Source: Tachypleus tridentatus | Taxonomy: Eukaryota; Arthropoda; Merostomata; Xiphosura; Limulidae | Direction: 5' to 3' | NCBI RefSeq assembly: GCF_004210375.1 | Contig: NC_134827.1 | Location: forward strand, 98,984,672 to 99,048,671 | DNA: 64,000 nt | In this document: positions 11,178 through 24,600 of the stretch, in pieces | How the letters are laid out: every line of letters starts with the position of its first letter | How positions within the stretch are numbered: position 1 is the stretch's first letter | Translations under genes and position numbers: made by a program | The notes under the pieces: generated by a model | Databases searched by the model: none | Told to the model about the DNA's origin: nothing | What the model saw: the letters and a program-made list of their open reading frames with translations, nothing else

Positions 11178-11458
11178 TGTTTTGTTTTTTGAATTTCGCG
11201 CAAATCTACACGAGGGCTATCTGAGCTAGCCGTCCATAATTCAGCAATATAAGACAAGAGGGAAAGAAGCTAGTCATCACCACATACCACCAACTCTTTG
11301 GCTACTCTTTTACCAACAAATAGTGGGATTGGCCGTAACATTGTAACGCCCCCACGAGTGAAAGGGTGAGCATGTTTGGTGGGACCAGGATTCTAACCCG
11401 CGACCCTCAGGTTACGAGTCGAACTTCTTAACCCACCTGACTATACCGGATCCTTTAG
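11178..11458 (-). mobile_element. SINE type A, full length with target-site duplication
   Basis: The tail, body and tRNA-like head (ending CACCTGACTATACCGGATCC) are all present with scattered substitutions. TTGATTGTT flanks it at 11169-11177 and 11459-11467. Confidence 0.9.
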
Positions 11459-11467
11459 TTGATTGTT

Positions 11468-12014
11468 AATATTGGATGTGTTGTGAATATAAACATGACA
11501 TTAATAAACAACGTTTTTTTTGTGTGTTCACAGAATGATTTTTGCACTCGGTCTTTCACCTTTTCATTTATGAAACACAATCTGATCATTAATTTTTTTT
11601 TCAATACAGTTCTGTCAATTGATAAATAAAACAATGGATACCCGAAGGACTCACACCAAATAATGAATAGTTCATATTCCACAGTTAACTTCCAATCAAC
11701 GTAGTTCATAATATCGTTTATAAAAAATGGTAATATTCACGTATGTTTATGTAACTTGATTTAATATATCTGTTTACGAAACTCAAACTCTATCTGTTTG
11801 TTTGCTTGCTTGCTTGTTTGTTTTTCCGCCGCTTTCACTGCGAAGATGCGCAAAACGATAATTTTTCGTTAATATACGCATATCGTCTGCTAGTCGATTT
11901 GGTAATGTTATTGTTAACTTGTATATATTCTACTTAGCCTTGATATTTGTGTGGAAGTTTGAGTTAACATTTAATTTAGAATATAGTACTATAGGCCTAT
12001 TTATTATTAAATCG
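11468..12014. other. Unassigned AT-rich stretch
   Basis: It contains a (TTTG/CTTG)n-rich patch near 11795-11825 and short open frames with no recognisable domain. Confidence 0.4.
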
Positions 12015-12140
12015 ACCCCCAGTGTCACAGCGGCATGTATGCGGAGTCACACCACCAGAAACCGGGTTTCGATACCCGTGATGGGCAGAGCACAGATAGC
12101 CCACTCTGTAGATTTTTTGTGCTTAATTCCAAACAAATAA
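12015..12140 (+). mobile_element. SINE type B
   Basis: The head CCCCCAGTGTCACAGCGGCA is followed by box B-like GGTTTCGATACCCG, then CAGAGCACAGATAGCCCAC, a TGTAGA..TTTTGTGCTTAATTCC module and an AAACAAATAAATAG tail. It is a good representative of type B. Confidence 0.88.
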
Positions 12141-12370
12141 ATAGTTTTAGATCATTAACTACACACCTACTAATATATCATATTTTTAACCTCACACACA
12201 AAAGAAATGTGTGTAAAATTCGAATGTTGTGTGTGAAAAAGCAAACAGTAAGTCTAGACTATAAAATAAAATTATGTTGTGTACCATAAAATGTACTACC
12301 TGAAATGAGTAACGCTTCCATTTTACTGTAAAATGAGAATAAACCAAATCTGCGAATGTAGTTTGTTCTA

Positions 12371-12618
12371 TCTACTCGAGGGCTATCTGAGCTAGCCGTC
12401 CCTTATTTAGCAGTGTATGACTAGTGGGCAGACAGCTAGTCATCGCCACTTACCACCAACTCTTGGGCTACTCTCTTACCAAAGAATAGTGGGATTGACC
12501 GTCACATTATAATGCTCCTACGGCTGAAAGGGCGAGCATGTTTGGTGTGACGGGGATTCGAACCTATGACCCTTGGATTGCGAGTTGAGTGCCTTAACCA
12601 CCTGGCCATGCCGGGTCC
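12371..12618 (-). mobile_element. SINE type A lacking its 3' tail
   Basis: The copy begins in the body at CTACTCGAGGGCTATCTG with no A/C-rich tail and continues through an intact head (CACCTGGCCATGCCGGGTCC). Confidence 0.88.
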
Positions 12619-12755
12619 TCGCGAAGGAGATGTTAGGTACAAAGAGTTCTGAACAAATCTGATGACTGTGCGTAGTTTTTTATTGACTGGGAGATCAAGC
12701 TAATTCCATAATGTGTGATACCTTCCAAAGACACTTTGAAGCGAATGATGTATGA

Positions 12756-12868
12756 TTTTTTTCTTATAACAAAGCCACATCGGGCTATCTGCTGAGTCCA
12801 CCTAGGGGAATAGAACCCCTGATTTTAGCGCTGTAAATCAGAAGTTTTGCCGCTGTCCCAGCGGGATA
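12756..12868 (-). mobile_element. SINE type C
   Basis: Read on the minus strand: CCCGCTGGGACAGCGGCAAA, GCGCTAAAATCAGGGG, a box B-like GGTTCTATTCCCC and CAGATAGCCCGATGTGGC ending in an A-rich stretch. Confidence 0.82.
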
Positions 12869-13420
12869 CGAACCAAATTGTCTCATCAGAAATGATAAGC
12901 CAATCGACCTGTAGCAGTAAGAAACCCAAGATACCGCAATGATTTCAAATCCTGGATATTGGGAGCAAGTATTGAAACCCGAAAGGATGGCGGTACCCGT
13001 ATTTTAAGTGTATTTAAACAAATGAAAAAATTAATAAGTAATACGTAATATTAAATACGTAATTTAATACGTAACATCTTAACACGTAAACACTGCTGTC
13101 TGAGATGAAAGATGAAACTTTGAAGGATGTTGGACCCATTCTACAAATACCGTTCTCTTAACAAAGCAGAGTGCTATCTACACCCAACGCATATTGCGCA
13201 TTCGGTGATGACTTCTATATTTTACTAATCTTAATTTCATTTTTGAACAGCTTAAAAAGGCATAAAAAGTTCTCACGCACATATGGTGACGTCGTCCATA
13301 TTTCCCTACTCCTAATATCACTTTTACATAGTTTAATGAATTTTAAACGTCTTGCCATACGAGCACGCACGTTAGTCTTTTAAGTATATAGATGCCCACA
13401 ACTTAACTACGTGAGATGTT
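12869..13420. other. Unassigned stretch
   Basis: The patch around 13030-13090 has repeated TACGTAATA/ACGTAA words (AATACGTAATTTAATACGTAAC), a short local low-complexity repeat. No gene was recognised. Confidence 0.4.
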
Positions 13421-13525
13421 CCCCAGTGGGACAGAAGGAGGTCTAAAATGGTTTTCTATTCCATTTTGTTGAAACAGCAAACAGCCTGATGTGGTTTTGC
13501 TATAAAAATACATACGCACATTACG
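13421..13525 (+). mobile_element. SINE type C, degenerate
   Basis: CCCCAGTGGGACAG at the start and AACAGCCTGATGTGGTTTTGC near the end match type C; the box B region is largely decayed. Confidence 0.6.
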
Positions 13526-13769
13526 TGAGACTCATCGTGTCAGTAGTTTCTAATACTGCCAAAGGAGGTAGTTTGGATTAGAAAATCCATCATATTGCTT
13601 ATTGTTGTCATTGTTAGTAACCTATACGATGACCTAAGCCTGATAATTAATTAGTTACACTTTTATTATTCAATGATACTAATTACTTATTAGTCTATAA
13701 CCTACGTGTGTCGGCTTCTAATTTGTCGACATATTCAAAGAACTTTTGAAAGGAACTGTACATATTATC

Positions 13770-13955
13770 TTGTTTGTTTATTTTCGAATATTCGCGCCAG
13801 GCTACTTAACACTTTTTTACGCTTACTGTCCTTAGGTATGGACTGATAAACTAAATGGAAGACAGTCAGTCATTGCCAGTTCTTGAACTACTTTTGTTCT
13901 ACGGAAGAGTGTGATTTTTACTATCACCCTTATAACGCACCCACGACCTATAAGT
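13770..13955 (-). mobile_element. SINE type A, very old copy
   Basis: TTGTTTGTTTATTTTCGAAT, GACAGTCAGTCATTGCCA, TTCTTGAACTACTTTTGTTC and CCTTATAACGCACCCACGAC occur in the order expected for the antisense of type A, with heavy divergence and no head. Confidence 0.65.
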
Positions 13956-14135
13956 GCAGATAAAAATTTTATTTCTGTTTTGTGGTAACAGGACACAAAC
14001 ACTAGACTGAAAGATCCATATTCCACACGCTAATCACTGGATCACACAACCTCAGTCACATATGCGGTGGCAAGATCTGGGATTCAGTGCTAATTTTCTC
14101 ATAAACTATTACCCACTTATTAAATCCGAATAAAA

Positions 14136-14251
14136 CCCCCGCTAGTACAGCGGTATGTCTCCGGACTTACAACGCTAAAATCAGCGGTTCGATTCCCCTC
14201 GGTGGGCTGAGCAGATAGCCCTTTGTGGCTTTGCTATAAAAAAAACACACA
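14136..14251 (+). mobile_element. SINE type C, well preserved
   Basis: CCCCCGCTAGTACAGCGG, ACAACGCTAAAATCAGCGG, box B GGTTCGATTCCCC, then GAGCAGATAGCCCTTTGTGG and CTATAAAAAAAACACACAC. It is the best type C example in the window. Confidence 0.88.
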
Positions 14252-14402
14252 CGAATCCGAGTACAAACTTACATTTTACATGGATTTTACAGAGGATTGT
14301 CTCTAGTGTTTTATATTTGAAAATAGGAACATACTCTTTTAATGATTCTCTTTTATATTTTAATATAGGTTACAGGGGGAGAACACGTATCAGTAGAAGT
14401 AT

Positions 14403-14530
14403 TTTGTTTGTTTGTTTATAATTAAGCTAAAATTACACAATGGGCTATCTGTGCTCTGCCCATCAGGGGTATCGATACCCGGTTTTAAGTGGTGTGAGTC
14501 TGTAGACATACCGTTGTGCCACTTGGGAGC
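14403..14530 (-). mobile_element. SINE type B with near-perfect target-site duplication
   Basis: Reversed tail TTTGTTTGTTTGTTTATAA, ACAATGGGCTATCTGTGCTC and box B antisense GGGTATCGATACCCG, ending in a CCACTTGGGAGC head. The flanks CAGTAGAAGTAT and CAGCAGAAGTAT (one mismatch) look like its duplication. Confidence 0.88.
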
Positions 14531-14542
14531 CAGCAGAAGTAT

Positions 14543-15486
14543 CTTTGTTCATTAAAGTTTTCATTGCTTCAACTGGTCACCCACTTTCGTCTTTTACACA
14601 CAACACCACCCCACTTATTCATTTATAATCTGTTGTATTAACTTGAATTGTCATAGAGTATTACTGTTTGTGTTGTAAGTTTTGGGGACTTTCATTAAAC
14701 GTTTGTATTCTGTACTAAACCTATGTCAATCTCTTCCTTTCTAGCCCAGTCACTACAACCGTCTAGAAACACACCCGCGTGAGAGATCCACAAACCTTCT
14801 CTTTTTGCAGGAAGTCCTGAAGATACCACACTGGGTGATTCAATAAATTAGAAAATTTTAATTCGTACTTGACCAATAAAACCGTGGCATTTATGACGTA
14901 ATAAATGAAAAAGTCATGAATTTCACCCTTCCTTAACTAGTAGCGCGTGTACCTTCAAGATGACCTGAATAGGTATATACGTTCTCACTTGTGTTTATGA
15001 ATGAAAGTTTTAAATATCCAAATCAGCCGCCTCTGCCACAAATCAAATTCTTAAGTTTTGTGAAATTACTTTTAAGCCGAAAACAAATAATAATAATATA
15101 CAACATACAGATCATGCACTAGCAGTGTCAGTTAATAACTAATGGTAAAGGTTAAAGATAAGCCTACACACACACACAAAAAAAGAATTTGTACAATTCC
15201 TGTTTCTGACATTTTGACAATATGTGGAATATTCACCAGATTACCGGAGTTTTATAATGTTTTCATTTGTTGATACAAATTTTGTTTCAACACTGCATTA
15301 TATGAAAGTTAATGTGTTATTTTATGAAAAAATAAAAAGTAACTACCAGACCAGTTTTAAAGGCATTGTATAATTAATTAATTAATATTTCTTAAAATAT
15401 AAAATATTTCTTAAAATATAATCACACAGATGAAAATAAGTAAATAACCTTTCTTCTACCAGGTGACGCTTTAAAAAAGTAAACAA
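14543..15486. other. 5' flank of the acyltransferase gene
   Basis: No coding region was seen. A polypyrimidine tract ending in CTTCTACCAG (AG at 15461-15462) lies 24 bp before the AGPAT start codon and looks like a 3' splice site. The start codon may therefore sit in exon 2, with a non-coding first exon and promoter further upstream that I cannot locate. An in-frame TAA at 15472-15474 precedes the ATG. Confidence 0.45.
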
Positions 15487-15662
15487 ATGGAGTTACTTGT
15501 TTTTGTATTGTTTTCTTTTTTATTACTGCGTTTGTTGTGTTGCATTTCCTCGACATTTAAGTTCTACACCAAATTAGTGTGCTATTACTTAGTGCTTATC
15601 ATTGTCCCATTGGTTACAATTCCATTGTCTATATTTCGTCCTGGAGACCCGAAGAATATTTT
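15487..15662 (+). CDS. AGPAT: AGPAT coding exon 1
   Basis: It encodes residues 1-58, starting MELLVFVLF and ending RPGDPKNI, and includes both N-terminal hydrophobic segments. The donor is GTAAGT; the exon ends in phase 2. Confidence 0.9.
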
Positions 15663-18600
15663 GTAAGTTAGCTTTACCTGTTGACTTAAGCCTAAGGATA
15701 AGGTACGAAACATTTAGGCTTAGTAAAATAGTCGTAAAATTTTCCCAATTCCATCTTAAGCATAATGGTTAAAAAGTAATAAATGTTTCTAGTCTAAATT
15801 TCTTCACTAGTTATTTCTTTAAATTCGTTAATGAAAGAGAGAGAAATACAAATCTTTATGACAATAAAATAACTTTATGATTAACAAAATATCGTAAACA
15901 TAATTGCTGTGAATAATAATTAGTATAAGTCAAGTACTTGCTATTTAAAAAAGAACAGTAGTCAAAGTAGATCTATTACTATATAAATAATGTATTATAT
16001 AATCAGGATATTGTACTTGCTGTTTTGGGCTCCATTATTAAATACTTCAAAGACAGTTAGGATTCCAGATACAGAATTACGATGGACATTTTAAAAACGA
16101 GTTCATGATTTTTATTTTTATAGTCATAATAACCTATAACGATTGATGCATGTCACAGTATCCATGACAACAGACAAGATTATTTGGAACGATTGTTGTT
16201 ATAGATGTTGTTTAAACATCCGTATATGTTACTGTACCAAAGAGGCAAAACACCTGTTCAAATATAAAGATTATATTCACCCACAAGATTTCTAGTCCTT
16301 TACAAGTGTCTTATTAAATATCTTTAAGTGGAATTGCAAGAGTAAACCTCGAGAATATTAATAATTTTTTTTACATTCTAGGCCCAGCATGGCCAAATGA
16401 TCTGAGGGTCACAGGTTCAAATACTCACTGCACCAAAAATGTTCACCCATTCAGCTATGGGGGCATTATAATGTTCAGTCAATCCCATTGTTCGTTGATA
16501 AAAGAGTTGGCAGTTGGTAGTGATGACTATCTGCCTTCCTCTAGTCTTACACTGCTAAATTACAGATAGCCCTCATGTGGCTTTGCATGAAATTCAAAAA
16601 CAAACAAACAAAAAAAGAAATTTTACATCCTTTTCAATCACCAATAAAGCAGCTTAGAATAACTTAGGTACTTAAATAATGTTAAGAGCTTGTGCCCAAA
16701 TTATTATTTCATATTATATATTGGACCAAGTATTTAATGCTTACATATGTACATGTAATGATTAAACTTTCAAAATGTTTAGAAATAATGGAATGCAGTT
16801 GTCTGAAAAAACAACATTGTTAACATGTGCAAAAATACAAGTAGGGTCTCAGTAACAATATATGTATGAATCTTTGCCTGGTTGACATATTTAGGTGTCA
16901 CAATGTACATTCACCAGCCAGTTAGATACATGTTGTTGTTTATATACTGGCAAGTTGAAATATGTTCAGTAGATATTATTTGATTTTTGTTAGAAGCTAG
17001 AGTAGTATTTGTTGGGAGAAGACACAAAACCTTGGGTCAGGTAAAAAAAAATACATGTTTAGCATCCCCACCCACCCACTTCTTTTTCTTTTTTTGCAGC
17101 CACCTCTTCCCACTTTTTTTTTTGTCTTTTTCTGTTTTTGAATTATTGTTTTTCAGTCATACAAAGAAGATTTTTAAATAAAAAATGAGATTAACACTTG
17201 TTTTAGTTTGGCCTCTTTGTCATATAAAGAAGACTGTTCGACATGGACAACTCTTTGAAAGTAAGTAACAATCATAAACAAAATGGTAGAAACTTTCCAT
17301 CAAAGAACCTCCTCCTTCCTTTTTATTCAAAAACTCAGGACAGTTAATTTTTTTTTCTTCTTTCACTTGACCTTATCACATTCATAATCTAAAGATGGAA
17401 TAGTTAAAGTATATTAAGGGGACTGTACATGACAAATAATTTGTTTGTGCTTTATTCAGTAACAAATATTTATGTTTCATGGTATTTAGGTATTTCTCTC
17501 TTTTTGTTGTTGTTAAATATATGTTCGTTAAGTAGTTGGAGCATTTATTTATACTGTATTTTATTTAAAAAATGCAGTAGAACCGATAAATAGTCCTACA
17601 CAATAATTTAGTGGTGTATTAAACTTATGCACCATCACCATACCATACTCATTTCTCTCATAACTAATAACAAGAACAAAAATTCATCTTTATATGTTTT
17701 CAAAAATAGACTACCTCAACATCAGTTCATGGATTAACTGGATTATACTTTCACGTTCCTGCATTTATGACATCTTCCAATGTTTTTAACACTCATTCAC
17801 AGGAAGAGTTGTCCATTATTGTCATTAGGACTGGTAGTAGTATCACTGAGAGGCAGTGATATTATGCCATTGTGTTACAAGTGGTTGATTTCGTTCTGAT
17901 CTCAGATTCAAGATCCTTGATGAGTTACATGTATTACTTAAGCCTAACCTACATCATTATTGTTTCCACATCTGCTTTTGCTTCTCATTCCATCTTCCTG
18001 ACATGAATCATACAGTGCCTCTCTATCCCTCAATGCTTGTAATTCACAAGTATATGCCTTTTGTTTTCTCTTTCTTCACTAATTTTTTGAATCAGAGGTT
18101 CCATTGTTGCATAAACTTGGTTCATCTAAATCTTTTCTTTCAGTTTTGGAAACATTTTATTATTTCTCTCCATCTGCTCATCTTCATCTCTTACTTTGTT
18201 TTTCATTTTCATGCTTCATGTTCAAAAGGAAGCTTTCCACCTCAGTCATATCAACTATATCGGGATATCCTTTAGGTTTATATCCATTTTGTCCCTGTTA
18301 TCTTGTTATTTTTGTTTCAGGTGAACTTTGCCATGATGTCTTACTTTCTGAATTTTACTTCTCTTACTCTCCTCTCCAGAACCTGTGTCTTGTATCTTTT
18401 CTTTGTGGTGTGCTTTTGGGGGTATTATATATTGATACAGCTCCTCAGCTGCTATTTCAACTCATTTTGGTTTCTGTCCCTTGAAACCATGAAGCTTCAT
18501 TTTGTATACAGGTTCATGGTTCACTCCCTTATCCATTCCTTATCCTTTTCTTACTATCCACATAGGAAGTTTTATATATTGAGTAAATTAGGAAACTGTT

Positions 18601-21600
18601 TGGAGCCCTAAACATGAAAGGGCTCCTGTTGCTATGCTCTTTAATCTGCTTCTGAGTTTTCTTATCATTATGGGGTCCAATTTACTGAATTCTGCTCAGA
18701 GATTCAAAATGACTAAGACCAACCCTGTCCACAGTATCCCCTGTTTGAGGGCTGGCCATCATGGTCCATGGAAGCAGTTTGTTTCTTGAGCCACCTCTTC
18801 GCTTCACATTGCTTGTTGACTATTGAGTCCCTTGGATGCTTTCTCTGAGGGTTTTCTTGTTCTACTCTCAACTGCAACTGTTTTATATGCCATGGGATAA
18901 TTCCTTAAACTCTCTTTGGGGTTTTACTCCCATCTTTTTATCATTCCCACAAAGATAGGACGTTGTTGGCCAGATAGCCCACTTATCCAGCTTCAGCATT
19001 ATCTTGGTTCCCTATGGGCAATTTTCCCACTTTCTGTTTGATACTCTTCCCAGTGGTGGGTGCCCTGATTTGATAATTTCTCCTTATCCAGATATGTCTG
19101 TCCACCTTTGCTTCATTCAGTTTAACCACAGTGGTCAAACATTTAGTTCTAAGTTCTCTTATCTTCATGCTGACTACTGCCCCACCTTTTCTCATTGGGT
19201 CCAGTAGGTTTTCACTTGTGTTTTGCATTATTGAAGCCCATTATTTTACTACTTTATGGATATTTAGTCTCTACTTACAACCTACTTTATTCAGGAGTCA
19301 CCTTGTTTAAGATTGTTGATTTGGCTCTCCATTTCAACCTCAATCCCCATTCACTTGGAGGTCTCCCTTATTTCATATGTGAAGCAGGTTCTCTGTATTG
19401 CTTTGTCTTTGTGACATGGAGCTTTTGATACTAGCACTCTCACATCTCTTTCATTTCCTGCATGAATCATCTCTCTCAAGTGTCTTGATGCTAACATGCT
19501 CACACCATTGGTTTCTGGCTTGTTCATGCAGGTATCTCCAGAGATACACTGCATTCTTTTCATTGCTGTGATTATGGTGGCTAACTTGATCCTGCATGAC
19601 CTGTGTGAGTTTGTTCTGCTTACATATATATGAGTTTCCTTATTAGTGATGAGTGTAGTGCTGGTGGTACTGTATGCTGGCTTTGAACTTGAAGATAGCA
19701 AATCCTTAATGTCACCTTTCTATTGATTCTCTTCCAGTGGGTTGCAGTTCTGGATACCTGAATCATTTCTGGCATCTGGTCTCTAAAGATAAGGTTTCTA
19801 TGTTTGATATTCAGTGATCCATTCTAGCACTTCCTTTGTTGTTTTTTACTTCTTCTAACAGAAGAGCATTCACTCCTGGAACCTCTGTTTTCCTGGTTCT
19901 ATACATTCTCTTTTGGACTCCCAATCACTGTGTTCAGTTGTTGATCATCCTCATCTCTAAAGCTCATGCCCTAATGGTGGATCAGCTGTCTTACTTAGAC
20001 TTAGACCCTTCTCAATGAGTATTTTTTTTTCATTTTCTTGTGCTTTCAGTGAATTTGCTTCCATGATTCCTTTCACCATTGCCCTTCCATCACTCTTCAC
20101 TTACATGTAATTATTATCTAATCTTATACTATACAGGCCACCAGTGATTCTTGTGTGAGATCTTGTAGATGGAGATCTGGATGACCCCCATCACATAATT
20201 GTCCCTTTACTAATACCATAAATAGTTTGTCTATCCTGGCTACCCTGTAGTTTCAATTTGACACTTAACAATTGCTGTGACAGTGAATTGTTTATTTTTC
20301 TCCTTTCTTTATTCGGGTATCACAACTATGTTATTCTAATTATATATGTTTATATCTGTACTATGAAAATGATGGAATCCATCATTGGTAAATATTGATT
20401 GACAAGAAACATTTACCAGAAATCAGTATCAAGCAAAGGAGTACAGAAGGCATAAAGCATGTTTGTTCATGCTCAGTGCCTGCTGTTGTTATGGGTTTTC
20501 TGCAAAATTGTTTTTTATACTTTTTAGGTCATTCTGTACTTATAGCAAAAACAACAACAGCACCTTGTATGTGCCTGCCCTTACATCTACTTATGGCTTC
20601 TGTCTTTAGTAATGGTAACCCTCAGTTTGGAACTGAATTCCAGATGATTGTGTCTGATATCAATGGTCCATTCACCTTTCCTGTATTTTCTCCACCCAAA
20701 TTCCTTACCCCTATTTCTGTGAGCAGAGTATGGGAAAACCTTTGCTTCCCTAGTCCCAAGCTGCTGAGGAAATCTCTCTTGGTTGTTCCTTAATGGGCAG
20801 TGCAATTCCACTGATATGAGGTGGACACATCCTATGTTTGTAAAGTACAACTGTGGTGTTTGTTACCTAGTAGTATAATTTAGGATACCCCAACTACATT
20901 TTGAACTAAGCCATTCCTGGTGATTAGATCTAACTTAAATGGATCTTGGGTTCACCTCAGGTTAAGTTTCTGTAATGCTATCCATGCACCTGAATTTTGT
21001 GGTATCTCACATAAATAAGTCTTCCATATGGAATAGCTTAAAGTTTAGCCCTAGTCACACTACATATTCATATCCCACTGTTTATTATACAGTAATGAAT
21101 GATTGAATGATCTGCTATTATATCCACGTGATACATTAGTGATGCATTAGCACCTAGAAAAGTATTCTGATGACAATTTATTTTGCTCTGTCACCTCTGT
21201 TGCTTAGAAATTATTCCTTGCTTGAGATAGATGCAGTCTTCCACTAAGTATTTACCTGTTAGGCAACACTGGTAAATGTATCACTTTGCTGACTTTCCCT
21301 TTCTGATGTTGAAGTTAGCTCATCATTATCATTATAATTTCTCTGTACTGACCTGTACGTAATCTTCAGTGTGGGATTCTAATATACTCTCACCATTTCT
21401 CCTCTCTTCTGGTGCATTGAATTTACCTTCTGAAGAGTGAGCCTGTATTCATGTGCTAGTACTCATGGTGATCACTGCACGTTAAGGATGTGTTGCATGC
21501 TATCTTATTGGTTAAGGGCTAAAGTCAAATAATGATTTTATCATAGGTTGTTGCAATGTATGTTGACAAAAGAAGGGATAGGAACTTTATTCATAGCTTG

Positions 21601-24600
21601 TGGTATGTGCAGAAAATTACACAGCCTTGCAGGTGGAGTAATAGGTATTTGTGGTGTCTAAGACACATTTCCAGGTTTAAAAAATTCTGACTTCCTAAAA
21701 CTCCCTGGTAAGGTCAGTAAAGTTTGGTAGCAATGGAAACTGATCCTAAAACTTGGATCCCAAGGCCCCTCCCCTTCTAAATCTGAACACAATTGAAGTA
21801 TGAAAAAAAAAAACTTAAAGGTTAAAATTGAGCCAAGCACAGATAGCTATAATATAGCTTTGTGTGTAATAATAAACAAATATAATAGTAATATTTCAAG
21901 TACTTGAATAGCTGGAATAACCAAAAATAGTAATAACCAGAAACCATTATTTTGAATAGTGGATTGTTTTCATGAGTGGCAGTCATTGTAACTGTGGTTA
22001 GTCAATCATTGGAATAATTAAAAATGGTGGTAATTGGAAATGTAGACTTTGATTAATTAATTAGTTTCCATTACACTACTCAATGTAATCACTGCTCACA
22101 GGTAATTGATTATGTGGATTAGCTTGCAAAATTTGAATATTTTCCAAATCATCACGTTTAAAATTTGTTCCCCATAATTATTGCATCAGTTTTCTTCATA
22201 TTAACAACCTTGTACTCGTTATATGATTTCTCTCTGACCTCATTAGTTTAATTACATAGGCTATAAAAGTTTCCTGTTAATTACTTCTTACTCTTCAAAC
22301 CCTCAAATTATAACTTATGTAGATTGAACCCTCTGACTACTATTTTTATGTTCATCCTACCAAGCTGCAGTTCATCTTGTATAAACAGAACCACCCTACT
22401 TTTTGTTGTAAAAATTCTATTACAATTAAATTTAAAAAACTTATAATCTAAAATTTCAAAATAATTTCTGTTATCAGTGTTTGCCAAATCTAACCAATTT
22501 TTGGTAACTCCTGTTATGTTATAGTCCATTTCAACTAAAGCTCTCAATCGTCCATTTCATTCCAAATTCCTTAACGTTATAATACAAGTAATAGCATCTA
22601 CATGTAGTCTCAAATCTGCTCTATTTATCTCTAAACTCCTGTTCTCATTGCTGCACTTTTAACTTGTTTATATTCAACTTCCCAAGCTTGTTTGGTTTAA
22701 ATTATCTTTAATAAATATATTTAGAGCTTCTATAAAAACATTAATACCTAACCTGCTAACATAGAATCCTTCTCTAGTACAGGATTCAACTTTACTCTTA
22801 AATACAGTTGTATGGTGTAATATACATAAGATTATAGTAGTATTTCGTAGGGGGAACCAAAAGATTTCATCTTAGAGTGGAAGAGTGGAAGTCTTGAACT
22901 TGAAAGTTTGAATATAATTACTTTTGATGTGTAGGGACGTATGGGCTTGTATTGTGTAGTTTTACATACAAAATATGCACTCTAAGGTGATCTATATTCC
23001 TCTTTTATAATGTTGCTAGAGTAAGTCGTGATAGGTAGGAGTCTGGGACATTTCATTATGGTCTTCAAGTTACCATCATATCATTTAGAAAAGTTTTGTT
23101 AAACGTAATTTTTTTGAAAACTGTGGCCCTTACATTATGTTTGCAAATGTTCAAGTTATTATATTTGATTTGAATTCAAATTAAAGTTTGTTAAATTACA
23201 ACAAATGTTTTGTAGATCTAAATAGTTTTCTCCATAATTTATGTTTTGTGTAAAACCATTCATGACACCCTCTCACTCCCATATGTTATGTTATTTTTGA
23301 ATGGTCCCCAAATAATTATACAATTTACAATCTATTATCATTTTTTATTGCCATCACCAATCAATTTTATATTAAAAAAAACTCTACAATGTTACAAACA
23401 TTATATACAAAGAATGCACCCATCACAAGTTCTAGTAACAGTGTGATGGTAATGAAATGTTCAGTAATGAAATAGTCAAAACAAAATGTATGGATTCCTA
23501 TGAAACTGGTCTGACTCACTTAAAATTTTTACTATGTAGAGAATGCAAGGATGTTTTATTATTTGGTATGTGGCTCTACAAATATATAGGGTAGGCAGAT
23601 AGGTAGATATAGATGTGTTTGTGTGCACATGTGCAATATTTAATGTGAATATTCATAGAGCACCTTTGAAAAGCTTGGGTGATTTTAAATAAAAAATGTG
23701 GAAAGCCAGTAAATATATATATAATACTTAGAGACATTAAACAGAAAACTTTGTGCTATATTCTTAAAAGCCATTATAACTTATTAGAATTATAGAGTTT
23801 AATTTCCTAGACTGAACAGAAACTGAACTCTCTTAATTTTATAGTTGTCAATGAAATGGTTGATTTACCTTATTCATCTCTTTATAATAGTGAAGCAAGT
23901 TAAAGAGTCACATACTGGACACTATTCTATATTTAATACTTGAAAATACGAAAAGGTTTCATTAACATTGGAACAAAAGTTTCCATTAGTTATATTCAAA
24001 CTTCTAAGAATAATTTAAAATTTTTGCAGATATAACTCATGGGTGGTGCATCATATCGTGGTACCCTTGTTTGGTGTCAACTGGGAAGTTCGAAATGAAG
24101 AGCGTCTGAAAACAAAAGAACCTTGTATTCTTGTTTGCAATCATCAGAGCTCCTTGGATATACTGGGTACATATTCTGTGATTGTATACAATATTAATCC
24201 AAAACCATTCATGACATGTATGAAAAATGTGCAGAAACTAAATAATTCTCAGTCTTTCTCACAAATAATTTATTTTTGTTTTTTATCTTGTCTGTTTTCA
24301 TGGAGTAAAATTAATAAGTAATGTTAATTTTCAAATAAAATATAATTTTTAAAGAAAAGAAACATTAAACACCAAAACTAATTTTAATGAATACATTTAG
24401 AAAAACAAGACATTGTTTTTATTTCCTTGGCATGTTATCAAACCTAGTATATCTCTCATACCAGATTTGGACAAGTGCTCTGCAAAATGAGCTAAAACAC
24501 TAACCCGCTAGTAACTACTAAGTAACAAGGACCTTTTTTTAACATTTTGAAATATTACATTCTTACTCTCACACAAAAGTCCCGTCTTTGTACTGTATTT

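Larger units (their letters stand above)
15663..24029. other. AGPAT intron 1 (8.4 kb)
   Basis: A large AT-rich intron. It holds one type A SINE (16381-16616), a short SINE tail (21836-21884), a decayed LINE endonuclease fragment (about 22300-22560) and a long pyrimidine-rich block (about 17930-20790) of unknown origin. No further coding exon is needed, because exons 1 and 2 join in frame and align with the family without a gap. Confidence 0.75.

Noticed and set aside
18104-18611. Overlapping plus-strand frames of 102-126 codons with hydrophobic peptides
   Set aside because: The Leu/Phe/Ser-rich peptides are what a pyrimidine-rich strand encodes by chance; the frames overlap each other and no family was recognised.
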